Of a stretch of 60,057 bases of DNA, positions 51,211-59,322 are shown piece by piece. Positions within the stretch are counted from its first letter, which is position 1. Every line of letters begins with the position of its first letter. The translations under genes were made by a program, and so were the position numbers. Location of the stretch: the NCBI RefSeq assembly GCF_002257705.1, contig NZ_LSLK01000098.1:1-60057 (forward strand). The letters run 5' to 3'. The notes under the pieces are model-generated. The model did not search any database and had not been told where the DNA came from. It was given only the letters and a program-made list of their open reading frames with translations. The DNA comes from Sporomusa silvacetica DSM 10669 (GTDB taxonomy: Bacteria > Bacillota > Negativicutes > Sporomusales > Sporomusaceae).

Positions 51211-52491
51211 TTAACCGCTTGCTCTACCATCAAAGATTACATTTCCGTTAACTAAAGTAAGCCAGACACCGCCTTTTACGCTGGCTCCGTGGTAGGGTGT
51301 ATTACGACTCTTTGATAAAAATGCATTTTTATCTATTGTCCATTCCCGAATCGGATCAATAACACAGACATCTGCTGCTGATCCTGCTGCCAGTGTTCCC
51401 CCGGGAAGACCAAAGATTTGTGCCGGATTGCTGCTCATGCGCTTAATCAGCCAGGCGGGGGATTTTCCTTGCTCATGCACAAGTTTAGTGAGTAAAGTAG
51501 GCAGCGCTGTTTCAAAGCCAACAATGCCATTGGCCGCTAAGTCAAAGGTCACATTCTTGTCATCTAGGGCATGTGGTGCGTGATCAGTGGCAATCATATC
51601 CACCGTCCCATCGTCCAAGCCGCGAATTAATTCAGCAATATCCTCGTGGGTGCGTACAGGCGGAGCCATTTTGGCATTTGTGCCTTGATGGGTAATATCA
51701 GCTAATGAAAGAGTTAAATGATGTGGACAAACTTCTGCTGTTACAGTAAGGCCCTCTTTTTTTGCCCGGCGAATCAACTCAATACTGTTTGCTGTACTCA
51801 AATGCTGAAAATGTACTTGCCCGCCAGTAACACGCAAGATCTCGAGATCGCGCGCAATGGCTGCAATCTCATTAACCGGTTCGTAGGCAGTTGGCCAATA
51901 CGATTTTAAGGTTGCATCTTCCTCATGCAGCGAAAGTACTACCTTTAACTTCCTGGCTAATTGTAAAGCTTGATACAATACCGAAGCACGATCAATATAC
52001 AGCCCGTCGTCAGAAAATATCCGGACCCCTGCAGCCGCCAGCGTAGCCATATCACAAAGGTCACGTCCTTTTAAATCCTTGGTGACGCTGGCAGCCTGAA
52101 TAACATGCACAACTGCTTTTCCAGCAATTAGTTGCTGGATTTTGTTATACACACTGAGCTTATCCGGAACAGGATTGAGATTAGCCATGGCTACGATTGT
52201 TGTGAAACCACCGTGAGCGGCGGCTTTGGTGCCAGTTTCAATTGTCTCTTTGTGTTCAAAACCCGGTTCGCGTAAGTGGCAATGAACATCAATCAATCCC
52301 GGCACCACCCACTTGCCGGTACAATCGAAACTACTAGCTCCTTCGCAAGACAATTTTGGGGCGAGAGCAGCTATTCGACCCTCAGAAATTAGAACATCTG
52401 CAGGACCATCGATGCCTTGGGCTGGATCAATAACCCGGCCATTTTTCAGGAGTATCGGCTCTGCCAATTTTATGATTTTTTCGCCACCCAT
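51211..52491 (-). CDS. pyrC: Dihydroorotase
   Basis: A 426-residue class I dihydroorotase/amidohydrolase that interconverts carbamoyl aspartate and dihydroorotate. Zinc-site motifs are present: DVHCHLREPGFEHKET (His pair), the catalytic Asp and His in ATDHAPHALDDK, and the substrate-binding LPTLLTKLVHEQGKSP region. The N-terminal LLKNGRVIDPAQGIDGPADV is typical. It lies between pyrF and the MFS gene. The other pyrimidine genes usually clustered with it are absent. Confidence 0.93.
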   Translation of the reverse strand: MGGEKIIKLAEPILLKNGRVIDPAQGIDGPADVLISEGRIAALAPKLSCEGASSFDCTGKWVVPGLIDVHCHLREPGFEHKETIETGTKAAAHGGFTTIVAMANLNPVPDKLSVYNKIQQLIAGKAVVHVIQAASVTKDLKGRDLCDMATLAAAGVRIFSDDGLYIDRASVLYQALQLARKLKVVLSLHEEDATLKSYWPTAYEPVNEIAAIARDLEILRVTGGQVHFQHLSTANSIELIRRAKKEGLTVTAEVCPHHLTLSLADITHQGTNAKMAPPVRTHEDIAELIRGLDDGTVDMIATDHAPHALDDKNVTFDLAANGIVGFETALPTLLTKLVHEQGKSPAWLIKRMSSNPAQIFGLPGGTLAAGSAADVCVIDPIREWTIDKNAFLSKSRNTPYHGASVKGGVWLTLVNGNVIFDGRASG

Positions 52492-52529
52492 AATGTCACC
52501 ACCTTCCGTGCTTTAACTAAAATATCATT

Positions 52530-53255
52530 CTACTGCTCAGCGGGCTTCATATCATTTATGATACTTGCGGCTACTTCACGGGGATTATCTGCTGATAAGA
52601 TCGGGCGACCGACAACCAAATAGTTAGCGCCCACCTTCAGCGCCTGCGCCGGTGTGGCAGTCCTCATTTGATCACCATGCTCATCAGGAAGAAGACGTAT
52701 GCCTGGTGTAACAATCAAGAAGTCCGGACCGCACAAGGCGCGAATGGCTCCAGCCTCCCTTGGAGAGGCAACAACACCGTCAAGTCCTTCTTCCTTACAC
52801 ATGACTGACATCCGCAGTACTGACTCACGTATGGGACTCTGGTAGCCAATTTCAACCCAATCACGCTCGCCGATGCTTGTCAAAACTGTGATAGCCAGCA
52901 GTTTGGGCCGCGGTTGGTTGGTTTTACCGGTCCATTCATCTGCCGCCCCAATCGCTGCCTTAATCATCTTTGATCCGCCAGCTGCATGTAAGGTAAGAAA
53001 TGCCGGTGAAAATTGGCAAAGGGTTGTTACTGTTCTGGCTACCGTTGTGGGAATGTCGTGCAGCTTGAGATCGAGAAATGTTTTCTTGCCGCGACCGGCG
53101 ATTTGGGCCAACACAGCGTGCCCCATTCCATAAAATGCTTCCATCCCAACCTTGTAATATTGCACAAGTTCTCCCAATGAATCTACCACACTAATTGCCT
53201 GTTCTGTTGTAGGAACATCGAGTGCAACAATAAGCCGATTTGTTGTGTTTTCCAT
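52530..53255 (-). CDS. pyrF: Orotidine-5'-phosphate decarboxylase
   Basis: A 241-residue TIM-barrel enzyme that makes UMP from OMP. The start of the barrel is LIVALDVPTTEQA; the catalytic Lys/Asp array is in FLDLKLHDIPTTVART; the phosphate site is near GANYLVVGRPI. I chose the ATG at 53255, nine bases after AAGGAAAGG; in-frame ATGs at 53264 and 53288 are less well placed. The IclR gene ends 22 bases upstream and pyrC starts 38 bases downstream. Confidence 0.93.
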   Translation of the reverse strand: MENTTNRLIVALDVPTTEQAISVVDSLGELVQYYKVGMEAFYGMGHAVLAQIAGRGKKTFLDLKLHDIPTTVARTVTTLCQFSPAFLTLHAAGGSKMIKAAIGAADEWTGKTNQPRPKLLAITVLTSIGERDWVEIGYQSPIRESVLRMSVMCKEEGLDGVVASPREAGAIRALCGPDFLIVTPGIRLLPDEHGDQMRTATPAQALKVGANYLVVGRPILSADNPREVAASIINDMKPAEQ

Positions 53256-53277
53256 GTTACCCATCCTTTCCTTCCCG

Positions 53278-54066
53278 TTATAGCTCACTATTCTTTACTG
53301 AAGTAAGCAGATGAACTCTTCCCATATGTTCGCTGGCCTGTTGCCCAATCTGGATAATTTCATGTACCAAACTGTTTTCCTGTTGATTAATGAACGTGGC
53401 ATCACTTAACAGACTAATACTAAAGGCTGCCTTTTCATTTCCTGCAAATATAGGAGTAGATATTCCGGATATACCTACCTCCAGTTCCTCCCTACAAAAG
53501 GCAACACCTGTTTCTTTGATAGCTTGCAATTCACCGATAATCTGATTTACATCGGTCTTGGTATGATCTGTAAACTTTATCATATTATTATGGGCTATGA
53601 TGAGATTGATATGGGAAGAAGGCAAAAACGCTAAAATCGATTTAGCAGCGGCCGTACAGTGAATCGGCATCCTTTGTCCCACATGAACGAAGTACTTTTT
53701 ACTAAATTTACTTGGCTGTCTGGTGTAAATACAATATACTTCTCCCTCATTGATTCGACATAAGAAGGTATACAGGTTAGTCCGTTCAGCTAGTAAGTCA
53801 CAATATTGAGAGAGTAATCCCGCAGGATCCTGTCCTAAAACAAATTTGCTTCCCCAGACCATTGGTTTAGGCCCGAGCCAGTATTTTTTTGTGTCAATAT
53901 TTTGTGCAATGAGACTATGACTAACCATATCCTGTAACACGCGATGAAGAGTTCCTTTGCTTAGCCCTGTTGTATTTGCAATCTCTGTAATACTAACTCC
54001 GTCAGCCATTGAGTTACTGATAATGTCCATAATGGCAACAAAGCGTTTAAGCCATTCCACTTGCAT
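53278..54066 (-). CDS. IclR-family transcriptional regulator
   Basis: A 262-residue regulator. The N-terminal winged helix has ADGVSITEIANTTGLSKGTL then HRVLQDMVSHSLI; the C-terminal IclR ligand-binding domain has a dimer interface and a HVGQRMPIHCTAAAKSILAF motif. IclR proteins sense small organic acids. As the first gene of an operon with pyrF, pyrC and an MFS transporter, it probably controls them in response to a pyrimidine-pathway metabolite. AAAGGAG precedes the ATG. Confidence 0.9.
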   Translation of the reverse strand: MQVEWLKRFVAIMDIISNSMADGVSITEIANTTGLSKGTLHRVLQDMVSHSLIAQNIDTKKYWLGPKPMVWGSKFVLGQDPAGLLSQYCDLLAERTNLYTFLCRINEGEVYCIYTRQPSKFSKKYFVHVGQRMPIHCTAAAKSILAFLPSSHINLIIAHNNMIKFTDHTKTDVNQIIGELQAIKETGVAFCREELEVGISGISTPIFAGNEKAAFSISLLSDATFINQQENSLVHEIIQIGQQASEHMGRVHLLTSVKNSEL

Positions 54067-54203
54067 TTCTCCTTTAGGACAATTGTTCCGCTAAGCGGTA
54101 CCGAGTTCCACTTAAATGCTAAAAAATTAAGCTCGTACATCAACCTATGTATTTTTATTTATACTATCTACATTGTATACTTTGGCAGCCAACCGTATTT
54201 CTA

Positions 54204-54252
54204 AAATCAAAAAAGACACTATACGGCTTAATTACCTGGTAAAGCGTCTTTG
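54204..54252 (-). terminator. Rho-independent terminator after queE
   Basis: On the minus strand AAAGACGCT-TAC pairs with GTA-AGTGTCTTT and a run of six T follows. It is about 130 bases beyond the queE stop; the rest of 54067-54379 shows no gene. Confidence 0.75.
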
Positions 54253-54379
54253 CTTATTTACTCTGAAATTATGCTCTTTAATATACTCCATTTCCATTTC
54301 AACGTCAATATATTATGTCAAAGAATAATGTATACACTGTCGATATAAATAAAAAGTTTACCTAAAAAATACTAAACTC

Positions 54380-54982
54380 TCACTTAAAATTAAGAACTTT
54401 ATGCATCTGTATTCCTAGTCGTAACTGTAGTTCTGGATAGCGGTTAATTAGATCATATGCTTTTTGGAGTGACTCTTGCCGACCACTTTCTATCTGAAGA
54501 AAAATCCTTCCTGCAGGTACAGCGTGGTTGCTGATAACATCAATGCTAAATTCGTCATCCACTACATATTTCAATTCATCTGCCTGGCAAGACAAAGCAA
54601 ACCCGCTAGCGGGTTTTGGGGATGCAGTAATCCAATCAATCCCCCACTCAACCGGTATTGAGTTTGTGCCATTGGTTTCTATAGCGACGTACTTACCTAA
54701 TTTATGTAATGCTCGTACTAATGGTTCGAGATTGTACAATGTTGGTTCTCCTCCGGTAATGACAACATGATGATGAGAAAAGCACTCAGCAGCTAAGATA
54801 TCACCAACACTCATCCACTTTGATGTTGACAAATCAAAGGAATACCCGGTGTCACACCAGGAGCACCTCAGATTACAGCCGGCAACCCTAATAAAGGTTG
54901 CTCCCTTACCCATATGAAAACCTTCGCCTTGAATACTACTAAATATTTCGATTATCGGATAAAGGATGTCAATTTTCCCCAA
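54380..54982 (-). CDS. queE: 7-carboxy-7-deazaguanine synthase (radical SAM)
   Basis: A 200-residue radical SAM enzyme that rearranges 6-carboxy-tetrahydropterin to 7-carboxy-7-deazaguanine in queuosine synthesis. The cluster-binding motif is CNLRCSWCDTGYSFD (CxxxCxxC), preceded by EIFSSIQGEGFHMGKGATFI, which QueE shares; VVITGGEPTL is the SAM-contact segment. The start is TTG immediately after the queC stop (TAG TTG), with only a weak site, so translation is probably coupled to queC. Confidence 0.92.
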   Translation of the reverse strand: MGKIDILYPIIEIFSSIQGEGFHMGKGATFIRVAGCNLRCSWCDTGYSFDLSTSKWMSVGDILAAECFSHHHVVITGGEPTLYNLEPLVRALHKLGKYVAIETNGTNSIPVEWGIDWITASPKPASGFALSCQADELKYVVDDEFSIDVISNHAVPAGRIFLQIESGRQESLQKAYDLINRYPELQLRLGIQMHKVLNFK

Positions 54983-55642
54983 CTATTGCTTACCTGCCTT
55001 TGTTTCAAGATATTTTTTCAAACCAGCATTCCGTAGTTTACATGCAGGACATTCACCACACCCGTCTCCCATGATGCCGTTATAACAGGTAAGTGTATGC
55101 TGACGAATGTAATCCAATTTATCTAATTTATCGGCTAACGCCCATGTATCGGCCTTATCTATCCACATCAATGGAGTATGAATGACAAACGGGTAGTCCA
55201 TTGCTAGATTTAAAGTAACATTCATTGATTTGACAAAAACATCACGGCAGTCCGGATAACCACTGAAATCAGTCTCACAAACCCCTGTAACAATATGACG
55301 AATCTGTTTTTGTTTGGCGGCTACTGCTGCAAATGACAGGAAGAGTAAATTACGACCATCTACAAATGTTGTTGGTAGTTGTCCGTTTTCACCGGCTTTT
55401 ATTTCGATATCACTTCTGGTTAGCGCATTAGGAGCCAACTGATTCAGCAAGCTCATGTCTAAAACCATATGAGGTATATTAAATTCACTGGCAATAGTAG
55501 CAGCACACTCTATCTCCTGTTTATGTCTTTGGTTATAGTTAAACGTAATCGCTGCTACTTTATCAAAGTGTTGCATCGCCCAGAACAGACATGTAGTGCT
55601 ATCTTGTCCACCACTGAAGACTACTAGCGCTGCTTTTGACAT
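54983..55642 (-). CDS. queC: 7-cyano-7-deazaguanine synthase
   Basis: A 219-residue PP-loop ATPase converting 7-carboxy-7-deazaguanine to preQ0. The nucleotide loop is VVFSGGQDSTTCLFWA near the N-terminus; the zinc-binding cysteines are in CYNGIMGDGCGECPACKLR near the C-terminus. AGGGGG precedes the ATG. queE follows without a gap. No queD or folE is adjacent. A terminator with a competing hairpin lies upstream and may attenuate the operon. Confidence 0.94.
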   Translation of the reverse strand: MSKAALVVFSGGQDSTTCLFWAMQHFDKVAAITFNYNQRHKQEIECAATIASEFNIPHMVLDMSLLNQLAPNALTRSDIEIKAGENGQLPTTFVDGRNLLFLSFAAVAAKQKQIRHIVTGVCETDFSGYPDCRDVFVKSMNVTLNLAMDYPFVIHTPLMWIDKADTWALADKLDKLDYIRQHTLTCYNGIMGDGCGECPACKLRNAGLKKYLETKAGKQ

Positions 55643-55727
55643 TAGTGTTTACCCCCTGGTATGATTAGTTAGGTTACTTCTTCTGATCAAATACTGAGAA
55701 TGGTCAGAAGTGAATAGTTGAAAAATC

Positions 55728-55779
55728 AAAAACTCCTACCCTTGGTCAAAAGAGTAGGATATAGGCATAGAAGCCAAGG
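55728..55779 (-). promoter_or_regulatory. Putative attenuator upstream of queC
   Basis: On the minus strand TCCTACTC pairs with GGGTAGGA and GTTTTTGATTTTT follows, a good terminator placed before queC. Upstream CCTTGG (55774-55779) can pair with CCAAGG (55740-55745), which would block that stem. I do not see a preQ1 aptamer. Confidence 0.5.
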
Positions 55780-55806
55780 ATTTTACTATCATGATTATAA
55801 ATAAAA

Positions 55807-55890
55807 CACGGCTTGCGCCGAGCCTTTGGCGAAAGCGGAAGCCGATGTTGCACTTATCCTGCTTTTAAGAAAGTTTTATACTTTCTGTTA
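55807..55890 (+). repeat. Diverged member of the dispersed repeat family
   Basis: The architecture matches: GGCTTGCGCC, then CCTTTGG, CGGAAGCC and the hairpin AGAAAGTTTTATACTTTCT before GTTAGGGTAAG. The sequence differs at many places. It abuts copy 4 head to tail. Confidence 0.6.
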
Positions 55891-55985
55891 GGGTAAGATA
55901 AGACTGCTTGTGCCAAGTCCTTTAGGACGCCGGCGGAAGCCTTAGTCGTTCAATCCAGGGAAAGTTAACCTTTCCATCTGGATAA
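55891..55985 (+). repeat. Dispersed structured repeat, copy 4
   Basis: GGTAAGATAAGAC…GTGCCAAGTCC, GGAAGCCTTAGTCGTTCAAT, and the hairpin GGAAAGTTAACCTTTCC ending CATCTGGATAA. It lies directly beyond the terminator of the minus-strand tRNA-Pro gene. Confidence 0.85.
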
Positions 55986-56010
55986 AGAAAGGATTCCAAT
56001 ATGGAATCCC
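55984..56010 (-). terminator. Terminator of the tRNA gene
   Basis: On the minus strand GGGATTCCATATTGGAATCC is followed by TTTCTTT, 12 bases after the tRNA. Confidence 0.8.
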
Positions 56011-56021
56011 GAAACTTTTTT

Positions 56022-56098
56022 TGGTCGGAGCGACAGGATTTGAACCTGCGACCCTTAGTCCCCCAGACTAATGCGCTACCAAACTGCGCTACGCCCCG
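56022..56098 (-). tRNA. tRNA-Pro (anticodon GGG)
   Basis: A 77-nt cloverleaf with encoded CCA end. The acceptor stem is CGGGGCG/CGCTCCG with a mismatch; the D arm has GCGCAGTTTGGTAGCGC. The anticodon stem-loop is TTAGT-CTGGGGG-ACTAA, giving anticodon GGG. The T arm contains GGTTCAAATCC. It would read proline codons CCC and CCU. Confidence 0.95.
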
Positions 56099-56446
56099 AT
56101 ATTTTTATCTTCAACCATTGGCATTGATACCTAGTATCTGACTGACTAACAAAATTCATTGTATCCAATTTAGAGAGCAATGTCAACCCTAAATGCCAAA
56201 AAATTTATGGAAACTTCTATTTTTCATTGGCAGACAGGGAAGACGTTTACATTTCCAAAAGATATAACAGGCAAACACAATTTTTGATAGAATAAGAAAG
56301 TATAAGTTTTGGGAGTCGCGGAGGCATTATAAAACAAGGGGTGTCAAGTACAAAACCCGGAACAGGCGGCTGTACTGTTTGCGTCCAGTAACCCTCGTAA
56401 CTCCCGTAACTACTTGGCCTTTGCCGGAAAAAGCGTTCCGCAGGAG

Positions 56447-56530
56447 AAAAGCCGGGCGGTATTCCGTAAAAAAATCCGTACTGTCTGAGCGTAGCGAGTT
56501 TACGGATTTTAGGAATACCGCCCGGCTTTT
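56447..56530. repeat. Long palindromic element in a gene-free region
   Basis: Nineteen-bp perfect arms AAAAGCCGGGCGGTATTCC/GGAATACCGCCCGGCTTTT (56447-56465, 56512-56530) enclose a second pair, AAATCCGTA/TACGGATTT. The loop is TGTCTGAGCGTAGCGAG. The surrounding 56100-56798 holds no gene that I can support; another hairpin, TTACTTTTGG/CCAAAAGTAA, is near 56563-56592. Confidence 0.75.
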
Positions 56531-56798
56531 CAGCTTTTGGAGGCTTGGGGCCTAGACCTTTTGTTACTTTTGGGGCAATGCCAAAAGTAAAAGGCTCTCA
56601 CCTTGTATTCGATTGACCAAATATCTGATGTGTGCAAATCCAAAGAACTAGCCAAAAGCCAAGCCCATCCCATTTTAAGGATTGTTACCGCAAAGTACTC
56701 AAAGTACGCAAAGGGTTAAAGGTATTGTGGACGATAGTATTACTATTATTTTGGCTGAAGATTAAAAGGCCGCGATAGCAGTTTTCTTATAACACACA

Positions 56799-57274
56799 CT
56801 ATTTTTCATTCCAGCATTTACATACATCCACCCACGCAGAATTGTTCGAGTATTTTTCCAGTTTCTCTATTGTCAGCTCAATGGCGCTATTGCTGCTACC
56901 GCAAGCTGGAAATACCGTTTCAAATCTTTTTAGAGATTCATCCAGATAAACGGCAACTCCCTCTTTGACGGCAAAAGGACAAACCCCACCTAAGCATGGC
57001 CAATCAGATCAACCACCTCGTCGGAAGTAAGCAATTTCGCTTTCGTTCCAAATTGCGCCTTGTATTTTGCATTATCTATTTTGGCATCACCGGCGGTGAC
57101 GACCAAAATAGCCTGTCCGCCGACCATAAAGGAAAGCGTTTTTGCAATTCTTTTCGGTTCACAATTTAATGCGGCTGCGGCAAGCTCCACGGTTGCACTG
57201 GATACTTCAAATTCCTGTATCCGATCCGCCAAGTTATATTTTTCAAAATACGCTTTCACTTTTTCAATTGCCAT
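56799..57274 (-). pseudogene. YbaK/EbsC-family deacylase, frameshifted duplicate
   Basis: It is nearly identical to the intact gene at 58821 over about 460 bases. One base is missing in the segment reading CCTAAGC here and CCTATAGC there (about 56990), which stops the protein after DEVVDLIGHA at about 100 residues. The remaining third is preserved in another frame. The ATG at 57274 lies in MAIEKVKAYFEKYNLADR, and the upstream sequences of the two copies differ. This is the copy that decayed after a recent duplication. Confidence 0.9.
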
Positions 57275-57416
57275 GATGGTCTCCATTTCCCAAAACATTT
57301 TACTTTCTTCAAATCGAACGCTTAATTTTCCAAATAATCCGGAGCACTTTTTCCAATGAATCCGGAAGTTGCTGTCACTAACTTCTGGGACAATACACCT
57401 GTCCCCCCGTCCCTTT

Positions 57417-57920
57417 CTAATGCTCATACCACTTATAGTCAGGAAGAATAGTGTCACATGATTCTAGCTTTTGCTTAATCCAATCAATCGCTAAAGCTAC
57501 CAGCGAATGAACTTGTTTACGGTCATAAATTACTAACCAGTGCAATGGACGCAAATTACCTGCCGAAGGCGCGAACCGTACAATATCAATTAGTTCTTTC
57601 ATGACGGTAATATCAACCGGTCCTTCTTTAAAATGTCTGATGGAGCGTCGTCCCCGCAGGTGTTGTTCAAATTGCGCCGGTGATACTTTCAGTTCGTTAA
57701 GCAAGACAGTATTTTCTCCGGGAAGACCATTTTCCAGCTTAATAGCTCCTTGCTGACAACCTGCTTCGCAGTGACCGCAAGCCCAACAGCTTGCTTCCAT
57801 ATTAGGAACAATTGACGGTACGGGTTTCGCTTCCGATTTATCTATTCCTATTATTCTGAACGGACAAATTTTGACACACATCCCACAAGCGATGCATTTC
57901 TCCCTGTTAATTGTTAGCAA
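57417..57920 (-). pseudogene. Ferredoxin–nitroreductase fusion, C-terminally truncated
   Basis: The N-terminal two-cluster ferredoxin domain has CIACGMCVKICPFRI and CWACGHCEAGCQQG. A nitroreductase start follows with RGRRSIRHFKEGPVDI and FAPSAGNLRPLHWLVI. Normal members have about 270 residues; this stops at 167, before the second flavin-binding half. The stop lies beside a GGGACGGGGGGACAGG repeat-like tract, probably a rearrangement point. It is 75 bases downstream of the TetR gene and behind a matching operator, so it was the regulated target. It could still make a ferredoxin-like product. Confidence 0.82.
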
Positions 57921-57941
57921 AATTATAACCCCCTTTATTAT

Positions 57942-57956
57942 TAGACCGGTCGTCTA
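57942..57956. promoter_or_regulatory. TetR operator, copy 1
   Basis: TAGACCGGTCGTCTA, a 15-base palindrome, lies between the tetR stop and the nitroreductase start. The same motif is found in front of tetR at 58588. Confidence 0.75.
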
Positions 57957-57995
57957 TAAAATTCTTATATTGGCACTTCAATGTAGACGTTTCCA

Positions 57996-58577
57996 TTAGG
58001 CTAGAAGATTATCAAATATTTGTTCCAGAAAAATATCTAAGGGTTTTATATCTTGATTGATTTGCATACTGGTAAGTGCTCCCTGCCAGGCGGCGCCTAT
58101 AAACTCAGCAAGAGATTGAGGGCTATGAGTAGACGAAATTTCTCCCTGGGCTTGAGCCTCAGCAATAATGCCGGCAATAACTTTCACCTGACGTTCAGCT
58201 TCTTTTTTCATAGCAATACGAATTGCTTCACTAGCTTTAGCCATCTCTGTACCCAGATTTCCAATCAAACACATAGCGTTACAGCCATGTTGCGCCCGAT
58301 AGTCGCGTCCCAAAATGAACAGTTTATTTAACTTCTGCTTGGGTGACAAATTCTGATCATTGTAAACAGACATTGTTATATCAAAGTTTATTCGCCCATA
58401 ATATTCCACAATAGCGACGCCAAAATCTTCCTTTGAGCGGAAATAATAATAAAATGATCCCTTGGGAACACCCGCTGCTGTTAAAATCGCCTGCAGACCA
58501 GTTGCATTATAACCTTTGGCAAGAATAATTTCAGATCCTGTTTCAATTATTTTCTGTTTTGTGTCATTGTTTTTCAT
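57996..58577 (-). CDS. TetR-family repressor
   Basis: A 193-residue regulator. The N-terminal helix-turn-helix reads KQKIIETGSEIILAKGYNAT then GVPKGSFYYYFRSKEDFGVA; the C-terminal part is the ligand-binding and dimerisation domain with CNAMCLIGNLGTEMAKASEA, typical of YxaF/AcuR-like TetR proteins. It lies upstream of the truncated nitroreductase gene on the same strand. Matching palindromes before each gene indicate autoregulation plus control of the reductase. Confidence 0.92.
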   Translation of the reverse strand: MKNNDTKQKIIETGSEIILAKGYNATGLQAILTAAGVPKGSFYYYFRSKEDFGVAIVEYYGRINFDITMSVYNDQNLSPKQKLNKLFILGRDYRAQHGCNAMCLIGNLGTEMAKASEAIRIAMKKEAERQVKVIAGIIAEAQAQGEISSTHSPQSLAEFIGAAWQGALTSMQINQDIKPLDIFLEQIFDNLLA

Positions 58578-58587
58578 AATTATATAT

Positions 58588-58602
58588 TAGACCAGTCATC
58601 TA
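58588..58602. promoter_or_regulatory. TetR operator, copy 2
   Basis: TAGACCAGTCATCTA lies 11 bases before the tetR start codon and differs from the copy at 57942 at two positions. Confidence 0.75.
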
Positions 58603-58820
58603 TTAGTTGTCAAGCAGAGAAGGGGCATCGTGTAATAATTATCCTAATCTTTGCTAAGTAACAAATCTCATTCTTATCTATATTATTCTCAAAATTAGAT
58701 ACTATATTTTTCAGGACAGAAATTAACCGAATCTTTTAATCCTTTGATAAATATATTTGGTCTACGGTGTTTGATTCAATACACTACCACCGTCCCCCTG
58801 TCCGCTCCGAAATAAACACG

Positions 58821-59291
58821 CTAATTCCAGCATTTACATACATCCACCCACGCAGAATAGTTCGAGTATTTTTCCAGTTTCTCTATTGTCAGCTCAATGG
58901 CGCTATTGCTGCTACCGCAAGCTGGAAATACCGTTTCAAATCTTTTTAGAGATTCATCCAGATAAACGGCAACTCCCTCTTTGACGGCAAAAGGACAAAC
59001 CCCACCTATAGCATGGCCAATCAGATCAACCACCTCGTCGGAAGTAAGCATTTTCGCTTTCGTTCCAAATTGCGCCTTGTATTTTGCATTATCTATTTTG
59101 GCATCACCGGCGGTGACGACCAAAATAGCCTGTCCGCCGACCATAAAGGAGAGCGTTTTTGCAATTCTTTTCGGTTCACAATTTAATGCGGCTGCGGCAA
59201 GCTCCACGGTTGCACTGGACACTTCAAATTCCTGTATCCGATCCGCCAAGTTATATTTTTCAAAATACGCTTTCACTTTTTCAATCGCCAT
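58821..59291 (-). CDS. YbaK/EbsC-family aminoacyl-tRNA deacylase
   Basis: A 156-residue single-domain protein of the YbaK/ProX family, which hydrolyses mischarged aminoacyl-tRNAs in trans. Landmarks are AALNCEPKRIAKTLSFMVGG, the conserved Lys in VVTAGDAKIDNAKYKA, and HAIGGVCPFAVKEGVAVYLD with the Gly-rich substrate loop. The ATG at 59291 follows AAAAGGAG. It is the intact member of a duplicated pair; the frameshifted copy is at 56799. A proline tRNA gene 700 bases beyond the broken copy fits the family theme, perhaps by coincidence. Confidence 0.9.
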   Translation of the reverse strand: MAIEKVKAYFEKYNLADRIQEFEVSSATVELAAAALNCEPKRIAKTLSFMVGGQAILVVTAGDAKIDNAKYKAQFGTKAKMLTSDEVVDLIGHAIGGVCPFAVKEGVAVYLDESLKRFETVFPACGSSNSAIELTIEKLEKYSNYSAWVDVCKCWN

Positions 59292-59322
59292 GATGGTCTC
59301 CTTTTCCTTAGCGTTGGTCATG

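Noticed and set aside
55643..55800. preQ1 riboswitch before queC
   Set aside because: None of the known preQ1 aptamer cores is visible; only a terminator with an alternative stem is present.
57060..57359. Plus-strand frames opposite both YbaK copies
   Set aside because: They are antisense shadows repeated in both duplicates and have no start signals.
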